A stretch of 64,000 nucleotides of DNA from Natronohydrobacter sp. (lineage in GTDB: Bacteria > Pseudomonadota > Alphaproteobacteria > Rhodobacterales > Rhodobacteraceae), in the NCBI GenBank assembly GCA_030603695.1, contig JAUVXF010000008.1:36908-100907 (forward strand), written 5' to 3'. How positions within the stretch are numbered: position 1 is the first letter of the stretch; the number at the start of each line of letters is the position of its first letter. The translations under genes and the position numbers were made by a program. Shown in pieces: positions 1 through 8,973 of the stretch. A model generated the notes under the pieces. It was not told where the DNA came from and did no database searches. It saw nothing but the letters and a program-made list of their open reading frames with translations.

Positions 1-848
1 GTCAGATCAATGCGCACGGATTCCGGGCTTTGGCTTTCCCCGCCAGAGGCGCGGCCAGCCAGTTCTTTGGAGCGTTTGCCAAGAAACTGCACCAGATGAT
101 TGCGGATGGCGTAGTAATTGGGGTGTTCCACAATCTCTGTGCGCCGTCTTGGGCGCGGGATGGTGATTTCCACCGATTCCGCAATCCGGGCAAAGGGGCC
201 GTTTGTCATCAGAAGAATACGGTCTGCCAGCAGGATCGCTTCATCAATGTCATGGGTGATCATGAAGACGGTCTGTTCGGTCTGGCTCCAGATTTTCAGC
301 AACTCTTCCTGAATTGTGCCGCGCGTCAGGGCGTCCAGCGCGCCAAAGGGTTCATCCAGCAGCAAAAGCTTGGGCTGGTTGGCAAAGGCCCGCGCAATGG
401 AAACCCGCTGGCGCATGCCCCCCGATAGCTGGCTGGGCTTGCGGTGGATTACATCGCCCTCCAGGCCCACCATGGCCAGATATTGCGTGGCATGTTCCAC
501 CACCTTCTCGCGCGACCAGTCGCGGTAGCGCGCCTTGACGCCGAAGGTCACATTCTTCAGCGCGCTCAGCCAGGGCAGAAGCGAATAATTCTGAAACACC
601 ACCCCCCGGTCAAGGCTGGGGCCGGACACGGCCACCCCATCCATTTTCACCACCCCGGCAGAGGGTTCGGCCAGCCCGGCCAGAACATTCATGATGGTGG
701 ATTTGCCGCAGCCCGAATGGCCCAAGATGCAGACAAATTCGCCCTTTTCTATGCCAAAGCTGGCATTTTCAAACACTGTCAGCGTGCCGCCCGCCCCATC
801 GGGGAAGGTTTGGCTCAGGCGCTCGACACTCAGAAACGGTTTGCTCAT
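1..848 (-). CDS. nrtD: Nitrate-type ABC transporter ATP-binding protein (3' end cut by window)
   Basis: Cytoplasmic ATPase that would power the NrtA/NrtB importer encoded just upstream. I read it directly on the minus strand from ATG at 848 ([11 protein letters not shown]). It has Walker [10 protein letters not shown], a Q-loop ([10 protein letters not shown]), signature LSGGMRQR, Walker [13 protein letters not shown] and switch His in MITHDIDEA. This is the arrangement of the NrtD/SsuB/TauB branch. The reading frame is still open at base 1, after about 282 codons, so the C-terminus is missing. The start lies 13 nt downstream of the permease stop and is preceded by AGGAG. Nitrate as substrate is inferred from the NrtA-like binding protein; bicarbonate, cyanate or a sulfonate cannot be excluded from the ATPase alone. 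Confidence 0.85.
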   Translation of the reverse strand, partial: MSKPFLSVERLSQTFPDGAGGTLTVFENASFGIEKGEFVCILGHSGCGKSTIMNVLAGLAEPSAGVVKMDGVAVSGPSLDRGVVFQNYSLLPWLSALKNVTFGVKARYRDWSREKVVEHATQYLAMVGLEGDVIHRKPSQLSGGMRQRVSIARAFANQPKLLLLDEPFGALDALTRGTIQEELLKIWSQTEQTVFMITHDIDEAILLADRILLMTNGPFARIAESVEITIPRPRRRTEIVEHPNYYAIRNHLVQFLGKRSKELAGRASGGESQSPESVRIDL

Positions 849-861
849 CGGAAAGCTCCTT

Positions 862-1695
862 TCACTCTGCATAGGTGACGGCGCGTTGCAGCGTGGCGAA
901 GATTGTATCCAGCACCATGCCCACAAGGCCGATCATCAGGATCGAGAAAATGACCGATGTCAGATCAAGATTGTTCCACTCGTTCCAGACATAATAGCCA
1001 ATCCCCGTTCCCCCCACGAGCATCTCTGCCGCCACGATCACCAGCCATGCAATGCCGATAGATATCCGCATTCCGGTTAGAATGGTGGGGGCGGCGGCGG
1101 GCAAGATGACGGTCAGCGCGGTGCGCAGGCTGCCCAATTCATGCGTGCGCGCCACATTCACCCAGTCGCTGCGCACACCTGCCACCCCAAAGGCCGTATT
1201 CAGCAACATGGGCCAGACAGAGCATATGAAGATCACGAAAATCGCGCTGGCCTCGCTGTCTTGGATGATGAACAGCGCAAGCGGCATCCATGCGAGGGGC
1301 GAAATGGGGCGCAGCACCTGAATAAACGGGTTCAGCGCCTTGTAGGCGACGGGCGACATGCCAATCAGAAAGCCCAAGGGAATGGCCAGCGCCGCAGCCA
1401 TGGCAAAGCCCGACAAGACGCGATACAGCGAATAGGCCAGCTGAATGCCTATGCCCTTGTCATTGGGGCCGTTGTCATAGAACGGGTTGCTCAACTGCTC
1501 CCACGCCTTGACAAGCACATCGCTGGGGGGTGGCACAGCCGCGCGCGGCTGCCCCAGACCCATCAGGATTTCATATTCTGTCAGCGCCTCGCCCATCACC
1601 TGCCGCGTGACAGAGATTTCCCACGCCCCAAGTGCCACGATCAGCAGGACAACCGATAAAAGTGCTGCGCGTTTGTTCACGGAAAGCATTTGCAT
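862..1695 (-). CDS. nrtB: Nitrate-type ABC transporter permease
   Basis: Inner-membrane permease of the NrtB/SsuC/TauC family, 277 aa. It has an N-terminal membrane segment (LLSVVLLIVALGAW), several later hydrophobic segments, and the EAA-loop region around THELGSLRTALTVILPAAAP that contacts the ATPase. A charged stretch follows the first helix and is rich in Pro and Asn, as in nitrate permeases. ATG 1695 (MQMLSV) lies 3 nt after the nrtA stop; an alternative ATG sits two codons in. The gene order nrtA-nrtB-nrtD with tight spacing indicates one transcript. Substrate assignment rests on the NrtA-like partner. Confidence 0.85.
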   Translation of the reverse strand: MQMLSVNKRAALLSVVLLIVALGAWEISVTRQVMGEALTEYEILMGLGQPRAAVPPPSDVLVKAWEQLSNPFYDNGPNDKGIGIQLAYSLYRVLSGFAMAAALAIPLGFLIGMSPVAYKALNPFIQVLRPISPLAWMPLALFIIQDSEASAIFVIFICSVWPMLLNTAFGVAGVRSDWVNVARTHELGSLRTALTVILPAAAPTILTGMRISIGIAWLVIVAAEMLVGGTGIGYYVWNEWNNLDLTSVIFSILMIGLVGMVLDTIFATLQRAVTYAE

Positions 1696-1698
1696 GGT

Positions 1699-3075
1699 TC
1701 AGCCCCGCTTGATTGCGAAGCTGTCGACATAGGCTTCGGGTTGGTCGGGATCGAAGGTCTTGCCCATGATGGTATGGGATTTGTAATTCACCTCTGGCGC
1801 GTCATAGCCCAGATCCGTCATGACCTTGCGCGCATCAGACGCCAGATAGACCCGTTCGGCAATGCCTTTGTAATCCACATCGCCATCAATATAGCCCCAG
1901 CGCTTCATCTGCGTCAGGATCCACACGCCCATGGACTGCCATGGGAAGGGATCGAAATCTATCCGGTCGGGCACGCGCTGCACATTGCCCAAGCCATCCG
2001 CAAATGTGCCTGTCAGCACCTGTTCAATCACGGGTACGGGCTGGTTGAGGTAATTTGCAGGGGCAATCGCCTCAGAGATTTCCTTGCGGTTATCGGGGTT
2101 AGAGGCATATTGCGTGGCGTCAATGATCGATTTCAGCAGCGCGCCATACGTATTGGGCAGTTCCACCGCAAACCGCCGGGGCGCTGCAAAGGCGCAGCAG
2201 GGATGGCCTTCCCAGATATCCTTGGTCAGCATATGGATATAGCCAATCCCTTCCCACACGGCGCGCTGGTTGAAAGGATCGGGCGAGAGATAGCCATCCA
2301 GATTTCCCGCGCGCAGGTTGGCCACCATTTCGGGCGGTGGAACCACACGGATCTGGATATCACGATCAGGGTCTAGCCCATGTTCGGCAACATAGTAGCG
2401 CAACAGAAAGTTGTGCATCGAATATTCAAACGGCACACCGAATGTCATGCCCTTCCATTGGGTCGGGTCGCGCTTGTCCAGGTGCTCGTTTGAAAGAACA
2501 ATCGCCTGTCCATTGATGTTTTCCACGGCTGGCATGATATAGGGCGCGGCGGTTGATCCTGCGCCCATTGTCATCGCCAGCGGCATGGGGGTTAGCATAT
2601 GGCTGGCGTCATACTGGCCAGACAGCGACATGTCGCGCGCCACGGCCCAGCCAGCGGTTTTCACCACTTCTACATTCAGGCCATAGCGGCTGTAAAAGCC
2701 CATGGGTTCGGCCATGATAATGGGGGTTGCGCAGGTGATCGCCACGAAACCCACTTTCAGATCAGGCTTTTCCGGTGCGCCCAGTTCATCCATGATCAGC
2801 GCCTTGGCCTTGTCCATAGGAAAGACAGAGGCCAGCGCGGCGGCAAAGGCCCCACCGCCCAGCATACCCATCATCGACCGGCGGCTGATATCGTTATGCC
2901 CAAAGACAGAGCGCACGACCGCGCTTTCCACCGCGCGTTCCAGCATGGCGTCGGATGTGGTGGGTGCGCTGATACGGGCGCGGGCGTCATTGGTGCAGGT
3001 TTCACACCCGCACGCGGCCCCATGGCGCAGATCGGTTTTATGCGAAAACGGATTTCCAAGGCTGTTGGTTGACAT
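1699..3075 (-). CDS. nrtA: NrtA/CmpA-like substrate-binding protein, Tat-type leader
   Basis: Periplasmic binding protein for nitrate or a related anion, 458 aa from ATG 3075 (MSTNSLGNPF). A much longer frame opens at 3333, but the extra residues are low-complexity and cross the AT-rich promoter region, so I chose 3075. Residues 22-27 contain a CGCETC cluster. A twin-arginine motif (SRRSMMGML, Arg 65-66) precedes a hydrophobic stretch, so the protein is probably exported folded by Tat. The mature part shows features of the NrtA/CmpA family, for example KVGFVAITCATP, VPFEYSMHN and LSPDPFNQRA. It is first in the nrtABD operon and divergent from a PAS/AAA+ regulator, which probably controls it. 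The cysteine-bearing leader ahead of the Tat motif is unusually long. Confidence 0.85.
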   Translation of the reverse strand: MSTNSLGNPFSHKTDLRHGAACGCETCTNDARARISAPTTSDAMLERAVESAVVRSVFGHNDISRRSMMGMLGGGAFAAALASVFPMDKAKALIMDELGAPEKPDLKVGFVAITCATPIIMAEPMGFYSRYGLNVEVVKTAGWAVARDMSLSGQYDASHMLTPMPLAMTMGAGSTAAPYIMPAVENINGQAIVLSNEHLDKRDPTQWKGMTFGVPFEYSMHNFLLRYYVAEHGLDPDRDIQIRVVPPPEMVANLRAGNLDGYLSPDPFNQRAVWEGIGYIHMLTKDIWEGHPCCAFAAPRRFAVELPNTYGALLKSIIDATQYASNPDNRKEISEAIAPANYLNQPVPVIEQVLTGTFADGLGNVQRVPDRIDFDPFPWQSMGVWILTQMKRWGYIDGDVDYKGIAERVYLASDARKVMTDLGYDAPEVNYKSHTIMGKTFDPDQPEAYVDSFAIKRG

Positions 3076-3214
3076 GCGTTTACCTCTGCAAGGGTTTCGA
3101 TCTTGCTGAAAGCTTAACAATTCCGCGGCGCAGAAAGTGAAAATGCCGCTTTTGGACGATTTCTGGTAAAATGTTTTAAAAACAATAAAATAGATTGCCG
3201 CGGCAGGCGCAAAA

Positions 3215-3249
3215 AATACGAAAAATCGTAAATTACGATATTTCGTATT
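3215..3249. promoter_or_regulatory. 35-bp imperfect palindrome between nrtA and its divergent regulator
   Basis: The arms are AATACGAAAAATCGTAA and TTACGATATTTCGTATT around a single central A. They match at 16 of 17 positions, and the inner 15 bp (3225-3239) form a perfect dyad. It sits in an AT-rich stretch unlike the surrounding GC-rich DNA, in the 174-nt gap between the divergent nrtA and regulator genes. The position and symmetry suggest an operator for a dimeric regulator, possibly the adjacent one. A transcription-terminating hairpin is less likely, as no gene points into it. Confidence 0.6.
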
Positions 3250-5148
3250 GTGCTTGAGGGGCTTTCGGCGCAGCATTCGCCCATGTTCTTGCGCCAGATT
3301 ACGCCCGATTCCCTGCTGGATGCGTTTCCGCATTCAACCCTTATTCTGGATACTGCCAAAGACAGGATTGTGGCAGCCAATGCGCGCGCGCGGCAGTTTC
3401 TGGCGCTGTCCGGCACAGACGGCCCCGCAGAGAACCGCTTTCGCCCCCATATTGCGGGTAATTTCGGGGGTTTTCTGGTATTTCTGGACGAGCTGGCCCA
3501 TCGCGGGCAGGCATGGCGCCGCAATATTCCGCTACAAGACACTGCGCAGCACCCGCTAAGCTGCGAATTGCGCGGCACGCTTATTGCGCAAACGCCAGAC
3601 CATATCTTGCTGACCCTGATCGACCTCAATGAACTGTCACGCCATGACCAGATTACAGAGGCCGGGGAACTTCAGCGCCTTGGCCTGTTGGAATGGCAAC
3701 GCGCGCAAGATTTCTTCAACGAGTTGGAACGCCAGAACCAGTTGATCCTGAATGCGGCGGGCGAGGGGATTTACGGCGTGAATGCCGATGGCAAGACCAC
3801 TTTCGTCAATCGTGCCGCGCGCGAGATGTTGGGCTGGAGCGCCGAAGACCTGCTTGGCCGCGATATCCATTCCATGATCCACCACCACCATCTGAGTGGC
3901 GAAGTATATCCCGCCCATGATTGCCCGATTTACCAATCTTTCCGCTTCGAGCAGGTGAACCGCATTGAAGACGAGGTGTTCTGGCGCAAGGATGGCAAGC
4001 CCATTCGCGTCGAATATGTCTCGACCCCGATTTATGACCAGAACATTCTGGCCGGGGCCGTGGTGATTTTCCGCGACATTACCGAGCGCAAGGAAAACGA
4101 GCGCAAATTGCGCGATGCCATGCAGCAGGTGCAAGAGTTGCGCGAGCAGTTGGAGCAGGAAAACGCCTATTTGCAGGAAACCATCGCATCAGAGCGCGCG
4201 CACCATGAGATTATTGGCAGCTCTCCGGCGATTTTGCAGTTGCTGAGCAAGATTGATCTGGTGGCCGGAACCGAAGCCACAGTCCTGATTTCAGGAGAGG
4301 CAGGCACGGGCAAGGCGCTGGTGGCCTCTGCCATCCACAAGGGCAGCGCGCGCAAGCGCCGATCTCTGATCCATTTCAAATGCAGCGCTGTTACATCAGA
4401 TGCAATAGAGGCCGAACTTTTTGGCCAGATGCGCGGCGCCTTTCCGGGGGCCTTGCGCGACAAGCCGGGCATGTTGGAACTGGCCCATAACGGCACGTTG
4501 TTTCTGGATGATGTGGATGAATTGCCCATTGCCTTGCAGGGCCGTTTGCTGCACGCGCTGCAAGAAGGCACTGTCACGCGGCTGGGCGACACGCGGGCAC
4601 GCGAAATCAATTTGCGCGTGATTGCCGCAAGCCGCAGATCGCTGGAACGTCTGGCCCGGAAGGGCGAGTTCCGGCAAGAACTGTATATGTATCTGAATGT
4701 CTTTCCCATCGAATGCCTGCCCCTGCGCCAGCGCCCCGAAGATATCCCCGCGCTGGCCGCGCATTTTCTGGCGCTGTCGTGCAAGCGGCTGAATATGAAA
4801 CCCCTGACAATCACCCGTCATTCCATGGAAACGCTGATTGGCTATGACTGGCCGGGCAATGTGCGCGAATTGCAAAATGTGGTTGATCGCGGTGCGATTA
4901 TTTCAAATGGCGATAAATTGCAGGTGGAACTTGCGCAGCGCCCCACCCCCGGCGGGCAGGCCAGCCCAACCGTTATGACAGAGGCGGAGATCATGGCCGT
5001 GCAGCGCGCCAATCTGGTAAATGCGCTGCGCATGACACAAGGCCGGGTGGCGGGAGAGGATGGGGCCGCGCGCCTGTTGGGGCTGCAACCGACCACGCTG
5101 TATTCGCGCATTCGCAAATTGGAAATCCAGCCGGATGAATGGCAGTAA
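3250..5148 (+). CDS. PAS-AAA+-Fis transcriptional regulator with altered sigma-54 motifs
   Basis: NtrC-type activator, 632 aa from GTG 3250. ATG 3283 is an equally good start, 11 codons later, because the GTG touches the palindrome. Order: a PAS-like segment (about residues 16-120), a second PAS domain (about 165-285, ending FRDITERKENE), a coiled coil (285-320), the AAA+ domain (about 325-560) and a C-terminal Fis-type HTH (AARLLGLQPTTLYSRIRKL). Several AAA+ signatures are changed. GAFTGA reads GAFPGA (4435-4452, residues 396-401). Walker B reads LFLDDVDELP rather than LFLDE. The arginine-finger segment reads FRQELYMYLNV, lacking the second Arg. The Walker A lysine (GEAGTGK) and GNVREL remain. 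It therefore may not activate sigma-54 polymerase in the usual way. By position it regulates nrtABD. Confidence 0.8.
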   Translation: MLEGLSAQHSPMFLRQITPDSLLDAFPHSTLILDTAKDRIVAANARARQFLALSGTDGPAENRFRPHIAGNFGGFLVFLDELAHRGQAWRRNIPLQDTAQHPLSCELRGTLIAQTPDHILLTLIDLNELSRHDQITEAGELQRLGLLEWQRAQDFFNELERQNQLILNAAGEGIYGVNADGKTTFVNRAAREMLGWSAEDLLGRDIHSMIHHHHLSGEVYPAHDCPIYQSFRFEQVNRIEDEVFWRKDGKPIRVEYVSTPIYDQNILAGAVVIFRDITERKENERKLRDAMQQVQELREQLEQENAYLQETIASERAHHEIIGSSPAILQLLSKIDLVAGTEATVLISGEAGTGKALVASAIHKGSARKRRSLIHFKCSAVTSDAIEAELFGQMRGAFPGALRDKPGMLELAHNGTLFLDDVDELPIALQGRLLHALQEGTVTRLGDTRAREINLRVIAASRRSLERLARKGEFRQELYMYLNVFPIECLPLRQRPEDIPALAAHFLALSCKRLNMKPLTITRHSMETLIGYDWPGNVRELQNVVDRGAIISNGDKLQVELAQRPTPGGQASPTVMTEAEIMAVQRANLVNALRMTQGRVAGEDGAARLLGLQPTTLYSRIRKLEIQPDEWQ

Positions 5149-5317
5149 TCGCCCCTGCCTTGTGCACGATTGGTGAGGGCGGCTTGGCGCGGGTTCAAAA
5201 GCCTTGGCTTGCCTTGGGAAATGGCGCGCGTGGGGAAAATGCTGAAGCCAACAGCGTAATAGTTTCCAGCCCATTTAATGCCTAAAAAAGCAGCGCCGAT
5301 GCGCCCATTGCGCCGAA

Positions 5318-5362
5318 TAAACTTGCGCGATGCCTCACCGTAAGTTTACCACTTGGTCAAGT
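5318..5362. promoter_or_regulatory. Inverted repeats upstream of the BMP transporter operon
   Basis: TAAACTT (5318-5324) is mirrored by AAGTTTA (5342-5348), and ACTTG-GT-CAAGT (5351-5362) forms a second dyad, 36 nt before the start of the transporter operon. They fall in the 249-nt gap between the regulator stop and the operon, in a locally AT-richer stretch. They may be a promoter/operator region; no regulator could be assigned. The remaining gap shows no gene. Confidence 0.35.
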
Positions 5363-5397
5363 TCTTCCCAACCCCTTCAACCCAAGAAAGCGAAACC

Positions 5398-6408
5398 ATG
5401 ACGCAGAGCATTCTTTCCACCCGCCGCGGGGTTCTTTTATCCGGTGCGGCGCTGTCCCTGTCTGGTTTGTTGCCTGCCCGCGTATTTGCCGCTGATCCCA
5501 TCAAAATGGCGGGAATTTATACTGTCCCTGTGGAACAGCAATGGGTAAGCCGTATCCATATTGCCGCTGAAGCGGCCAAAGCGGCGGGGCGGGTGGACTA
5601 TAGTTTCTCTGAAAATGTGTCCAACACCGATTACCCGCGCGTGATGCGCGAATATTGCGAATCTGGTGTGAAACTGATTGTCGGAGAGATTTTCGGGGTT
5701 GAGGCCGAAGCGCGCGAAGTCTGTGCCGAATATCCTGATGTGGCGTTTTTGCTGGGATCGTCTTTCAAGCAAGACCCGGCAATTCCCAATCTGGCGGTGT
5801 TTGACAACTACATTCAGGATGCAAGCTATCTGACCGGGATTATTGCGGGCGCAATGACCGAGAGCGGCAATATCGGCATGGTGGGCGGCTTCCCCATTCC
5901 AGAGGTGAACCGCCTGATGCATGCCTTCATGGCGGGCGTGCGCGAAACCCGGCCTGATGCGCAATTTCAGGTCAGTTTTATCGGGTCGTGGTTTGATCCG
6001 CCCAAGGCCAAGGAAACCGCTTTCGCCATGATAGATGCGGGCGCGGATGTCATGTATGCGGAACGCTTTGGCGTCTCGGATGCAGCGCAGGAACGCGGCA
6101 TTCTGGCCATCGGCAATGTGATAGATACCCAGCCCGATTACCCCGATACTGTTGTCACCTCGGCGCTGTGGCATTTTGAACCAACGCTTGATGCGGCACT
6201 GACAGCAATCGAGGCCGGGAATTTCGTGGCCGATGATTACGGCGTGTGGTCATTCATGGCGCCGGGCGGCTGTTCCATGGCCCCGCTTGGCACATTCGAG
6301 GGCAAGGTTCCCGCAGAGGCCGTGGCCCTGGCCGCCGCGCGCGAGGCTGATATCCGCGCAGGTGTCTTTACCGTAGAGATCAATGACGACGAGCCGAAAT
6401 CGACGTGA
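5398..6408 (+). CDS. BMP-family ABC transporter substrate-binding protein
   Basis: Periplasmic binding protein of the basic-membrane-protein (BMP/PnrA) family, 336 aa, which usually binds nucleosides or nucleobases. I chose ATG 5398 because it follows GAAAG and yields a Tat-like leader (STRRGVLLSGAAL, cut after ARVFA). The upstream in-frame extension is not signal-like. Family features include the early segment KMAGIYTVPVEQQW, the DNYIQDASYLTG and GAMTESGNIGMVGG regions, and DVMYAERFG. It is first in an operon with an ATPase, two permeases and a CodA-like deaminase, with its stop overlapping the next start (TGATG). The deaminase implies a pyrimidine base such as cytosine or 5-methylcytosine as cargo; this is inference. 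Confidence 0.85.
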   Translation: MTQSILSTRRGVLLSGAALSLSGLLPARVFAADPIKMAGIYTVPVEQQWVSRIHIAAEAAKAAGRVDYSFSENVSNTDYPRVMREYCESGVKLIVGEIFGVEAEAREVCAEYPDVAFLLGSSFKQDPAIPNLAVFDNYIQDASYLTGIIAGAMTESGNIGMVGGFPIPEVNRLMHAFMAGVRETRPDAQFQVSFIGSWFDPPKAKETAFAMIDAGADVMYAERFGVSDAAQERGILAIGNVIDTQPDYPDTVVTSALWHFEPTLDAALTAIEAGNFVADDYGVWSFMAPGGCSMAPLGTFEGKVPAEAVALAAAREADIRAGVFTVEINDDEPKST

Positions 6409-7937
6409 TGCCAAGCCCGGAGGTGCTGCGCCTCGATCGGATTACCAAACGCTTCGGGGCGCTGGTTGCCAATGATGCCATCTCGCTCAGCCTTGCGGCG
6501 GGCGAGGTGGTGGCGCTGTTGGGCGAGAATGGGGCTGGCAAAACAACGCTGATGAACATCCTCTTTGGCCAATATGTGGCCGATGAGGGGATGATCACTG
6601 CCTTTGGCCAGCCTCTTCCGCCGGGCAATCCGCGCGCAGCGCTTGCGGCGGGGATTGGCATGGTGCACCAGCATTTCACATTGGCAGATCATCTCAGCGT
6701 GCTGGAAAACATCGTTCTTGGCACGCGGCCACTGTTGTCGCTCTCGTTGGGGTTGGGGGCGGCGCGCGATAAGATCCGCGCGCTGTCGCAGGATTTCGGG
6801 CTGGCGGTTGATCCCGATGCTCGGGTGGGCCAGTTGGGCGTGGGCCAGCGCCAGCGGGTAGAGATATTGAAAGCGCTCTACCGTGATGCGCGGGTGCTTA
6901 TTCTGGACGAACCCACCGCCGTTCTAACCCCGCAAGAGGCAGACGCCCTGTTTGCCACATTGCGCCGGATGGTGGCGCGCGGGCTGTCTGTCATCTTTAT
7001 CAGCCACAAGCTGCATGAGGTGATGGCCATTGCCAATCGCTGCGTGGTTCTGCGCCATGGCAAGCTGGTGGGCACAGTGGAAACCGCTGGCACAAACCCC
7101 GCCGATCTGGCCGCGATGATGGTGGGGGCCGAAGTACAGCGCCCTGCCATTGCCCCCGGCCAGCCCGGCCCCGCGCTGCTGCGCCTGCGCGCCGTGCGCA
7201 CCCCCGATGCCGAAGGGGCGGCAGGGTTGAAAGCGGCCAGTCTGGCGCTGCATGCAGGCCAGATTACCGGGATTGCAGGCGTGTCGGGCAATGGGCAGGC
7301 GGCCTTGTCAGATGTCGTATCGGGCCTATTGGCCCCGCGCGCGGGCCAGTTAGAGATTGCAGGCACCCCCGCGCCCCAGCCCTGGACACCTGCCGCCGCG
7401 CTGGCTTGCGGCATTGGGCGCATCCCCGAAGACAGGCACAAGGCGGGAACGATTGCCGATTTCACCCTTGCCGAAAACACGGTGCTGGAAACGCGGCGCA
7501 TGGCCCCGTTTTCCACTCGTGGGTTCTGGATGAACTGGGGCGCGGCGCGTGCCCATGCGCAGGCGATCATCGCAAAATATGATGTCCGTTGCCCCGGCCC
7601 GGAAACCCCCATCCGCCTCTTGTCGGGCGGCAATATGCAAAAGCTGATCTTGGGGCGCGTGCTGGAAGGCGCGCCGCGCGTGGTGCTGGCCAATCAGCCG
7701 GTGCGGGGCCTTGATATCGGGGCCATAACCTATGTGCATTCCCAGCTTATTGCCGCGCGTGATCGTGGCGCGGCGGTTTTGCTGATTTCCGAGGATCTGG
7801 ACGAGGTATTGCAGCTTTCTGATGTGCTTCATGTCATCTCGGAAGGCCGGCTGTCGCCGCCCATCCCCCGCGGGGGGGCAAGCGTGGCGGAACTGGGCCT
7901 GATGATGGCCGGAGAGGGCGTGTTCGATGCGGCTTGA
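6408..7937 (+). CDS. ABC transporter, double ATP-binding protein (nucleobase/nucleoside type)
   Basis: Cytoplasmic ATPase of 509 aa with two fused nucleotide-binding domains, as in sugar and BMP-type nucleoside importers. The first domain carries GENGAGKTT, a Q-loop (MVHQHFTLADHLSV) and LILDEPTAVLTP. Its signature region reads LGVGQRQRVEIL, typical of the family. The second, degenerate domain carries VSGNGQAALSD in place of a full Walker A, a signature LLSGGNMQK, and VLANQPVRGLD in place of a standard Walker B. ATG 6408 overlaps the upstream stop by one base; a GTG one codon earlier is also in frame. It works with the two permeases that follow in overlapping frames. Confidence 0.88.
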   Translation: MPSPEVLRLDRITKRFGALVANDAISLSLAAGEVVALLGENGAGKTTLMNILFGQYVADEGMITAFGQPLPPGNPRAALAAGIGMVHQHFTLADHLSVLENIVLGTRPLLSLSLGLGAARDKIRALSQDFGLAVDPDARVGQLGVGQRQRVEILKALYRDARVLILDEPTAVLTPQEADALFATLRRMVARGLSVIFISHKLHEVMAIANRCVVLRHGKLVGTVETAGTNPADLAAMMVGAEVQRPAIAPGQPGPALLRLRAVRTPDAEGAAGLKAASLALHAGQITGIAGVSGNGQAALSDVVSGLLAPRAGQLEIAGTPAPQPWTPAAALACGIGRIPEDRHKAGTIADFTLAENTVLETRRMAPFSTRGFWMNWGAARAHAQAIIAKYDVRCPGPETPIRLLSGGNMQKLILGRVLEGAPRVVLANQPVRGLDIGAITYVHSQLIAARDRGAAVLLISEDLDEVLQLSDVLHVISEGRLSPPIPRGGASVAELGLMMAGEGVFDAA

Positions 7938-8973
7938 GGCGATCCCAAACCCCTCACACCTGCGCCGCTACGGGTTTCCGGCGCTGGCAATCGCGGCCAC
8001 GGTGCTGGTGGCCTCTGTGCTGTCCTGGGTGGCGGGGGCAGAGCCTTTTGCAACCTTGGGCCTGATCGTGAAGGGCGCGACAGGCTCTCGCCTTGCCATT
8101 CTGGAAACGCTGAACCGCGCCACACCCCTTATCTTTACCGGGTTGGCTGTGGCCGTGGCCTTTCGCGCAAAGCTGTGGAATATCGGGGCCGAAGCGCAGC
8201 TTTATGCAGGCGCGGTGATGACGGTTGTGATTGGCACAAGCGCCTGGGGCGTGGTCTGGTTGCAACTGCCGCTGATGGCGCTGGGCGCGGTGGCGGCAGG
8301 GGCGCTGGTGCTGCTGGGGCCGGTGCTGCTGAAAACCCGCTTTGGCGTGGATGAAGTGGTCACAACCCTTTTGTTCAATTTCGTGATGCTGTTATTCGTC
8401 AGTTGGCTGGTGGAAGGGCCGTTGAAAGACCCGATGGGCATGGGCTGGCCAAAATCCACCCCTATAGACCGCGATTTGCGCTTGCCGCGCATGGTGGAAG
8501 GGTTGCGGCTGCATTGGGGCTTTGGCCTTGCACTGATTGCGGCGGTGCTGGTCTGGCTGATGCAGGCGCGCACAGTGCTGGGCTATGAAATCCGGGCGGT
8601 GGGGCAAAATGCCCGCGCGGCGCGGTTTGCGGGTATTCCTGTCAATTCAGTGCTGGTAAAAACGGCGCTGTTGTCGGGCGGGTTGGCCGCGCTGGCCGGG
8701 TTTTCCGAGGTCGCTGGCCTGAAAGGGCATCTGACGCGCGATTTGTCGCCGGGCTTTGGCTATACCGGGATTATTGTGGCCATGCTGGCCCTGCTGCACC
8801 CTTTGGGGGTGGTGGTGGCCGCGCTGTTTGTGGCGGGCATATTCGTGGGCGCTGACAGCATGAGCCGCGCGGCAGGTGTGCCCACCTATCTGGCCGATAT
8901 CTTGCTGGCGGTGGCGCTGTTGTTCATGGTGTTGGCGCTGGGCCTGTCGCGCTACCGGGTGGTGTGGAAATGA
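7927..8973 (+). CDS. ABC transporter permease, nucleobase/nucleoside type (first)
   Basis: Inner-membrane permease of the BPD_transp_2 (RbsC/YufP-like) family, 348 aa, with about eight hydrophobic segments. The opening part (FPALAIAATVLVASVLSWVAG) and the central NIGAEAQLYAG are characteristic of permeases that partner with BMP-type binding proteins. GYEIRAVGQNARAARFAGI lies in the cytoplasmic loop that meets the ATPase. It overlaps the ATPase gene by 11 nt and the next permease by 4 nt, indicating coupled translation. Forms a heterodimer with the next gene product by family precedent. Confidence 0.88.
   Translation: MRLEAIPNPSHLRRYGFPALAIAATVLVASVLSWVAGAEPFATLGLIVKGATGSRLAILETLNRATPLIFTGLAVAVAFRAKLWNIGAEAQLYAGAVMTVVIGTSAWGVVWLQLPLMALGAVAAGALVLLGPVLLKTRFGVDEVVTTLLFNFVMLLFVSWLVEGPLKDPMGMGWPKSTPIDRDLRLPRMVEGLRLHWGFGLALIAAVLVWLMQARTVLGYEIRAVGQNARAARFAGIPVNSVLVKTALLSGGLAALAGFSEVAGLKGHLTRDLSPGFGYTGIIVAMLALLHPLGVVVAALFVAGIFVGADSMSRAAGVPTYLADILLAVALLFMVLALGLSRYRVVWK

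Noticed and set aside
5149..5397. Possible purine-type riboswitch ahead of the BMP transporter operon
   Set aside because: No three-way junction or conserved loop sequence could be drawn; only short inverted repeats are present.
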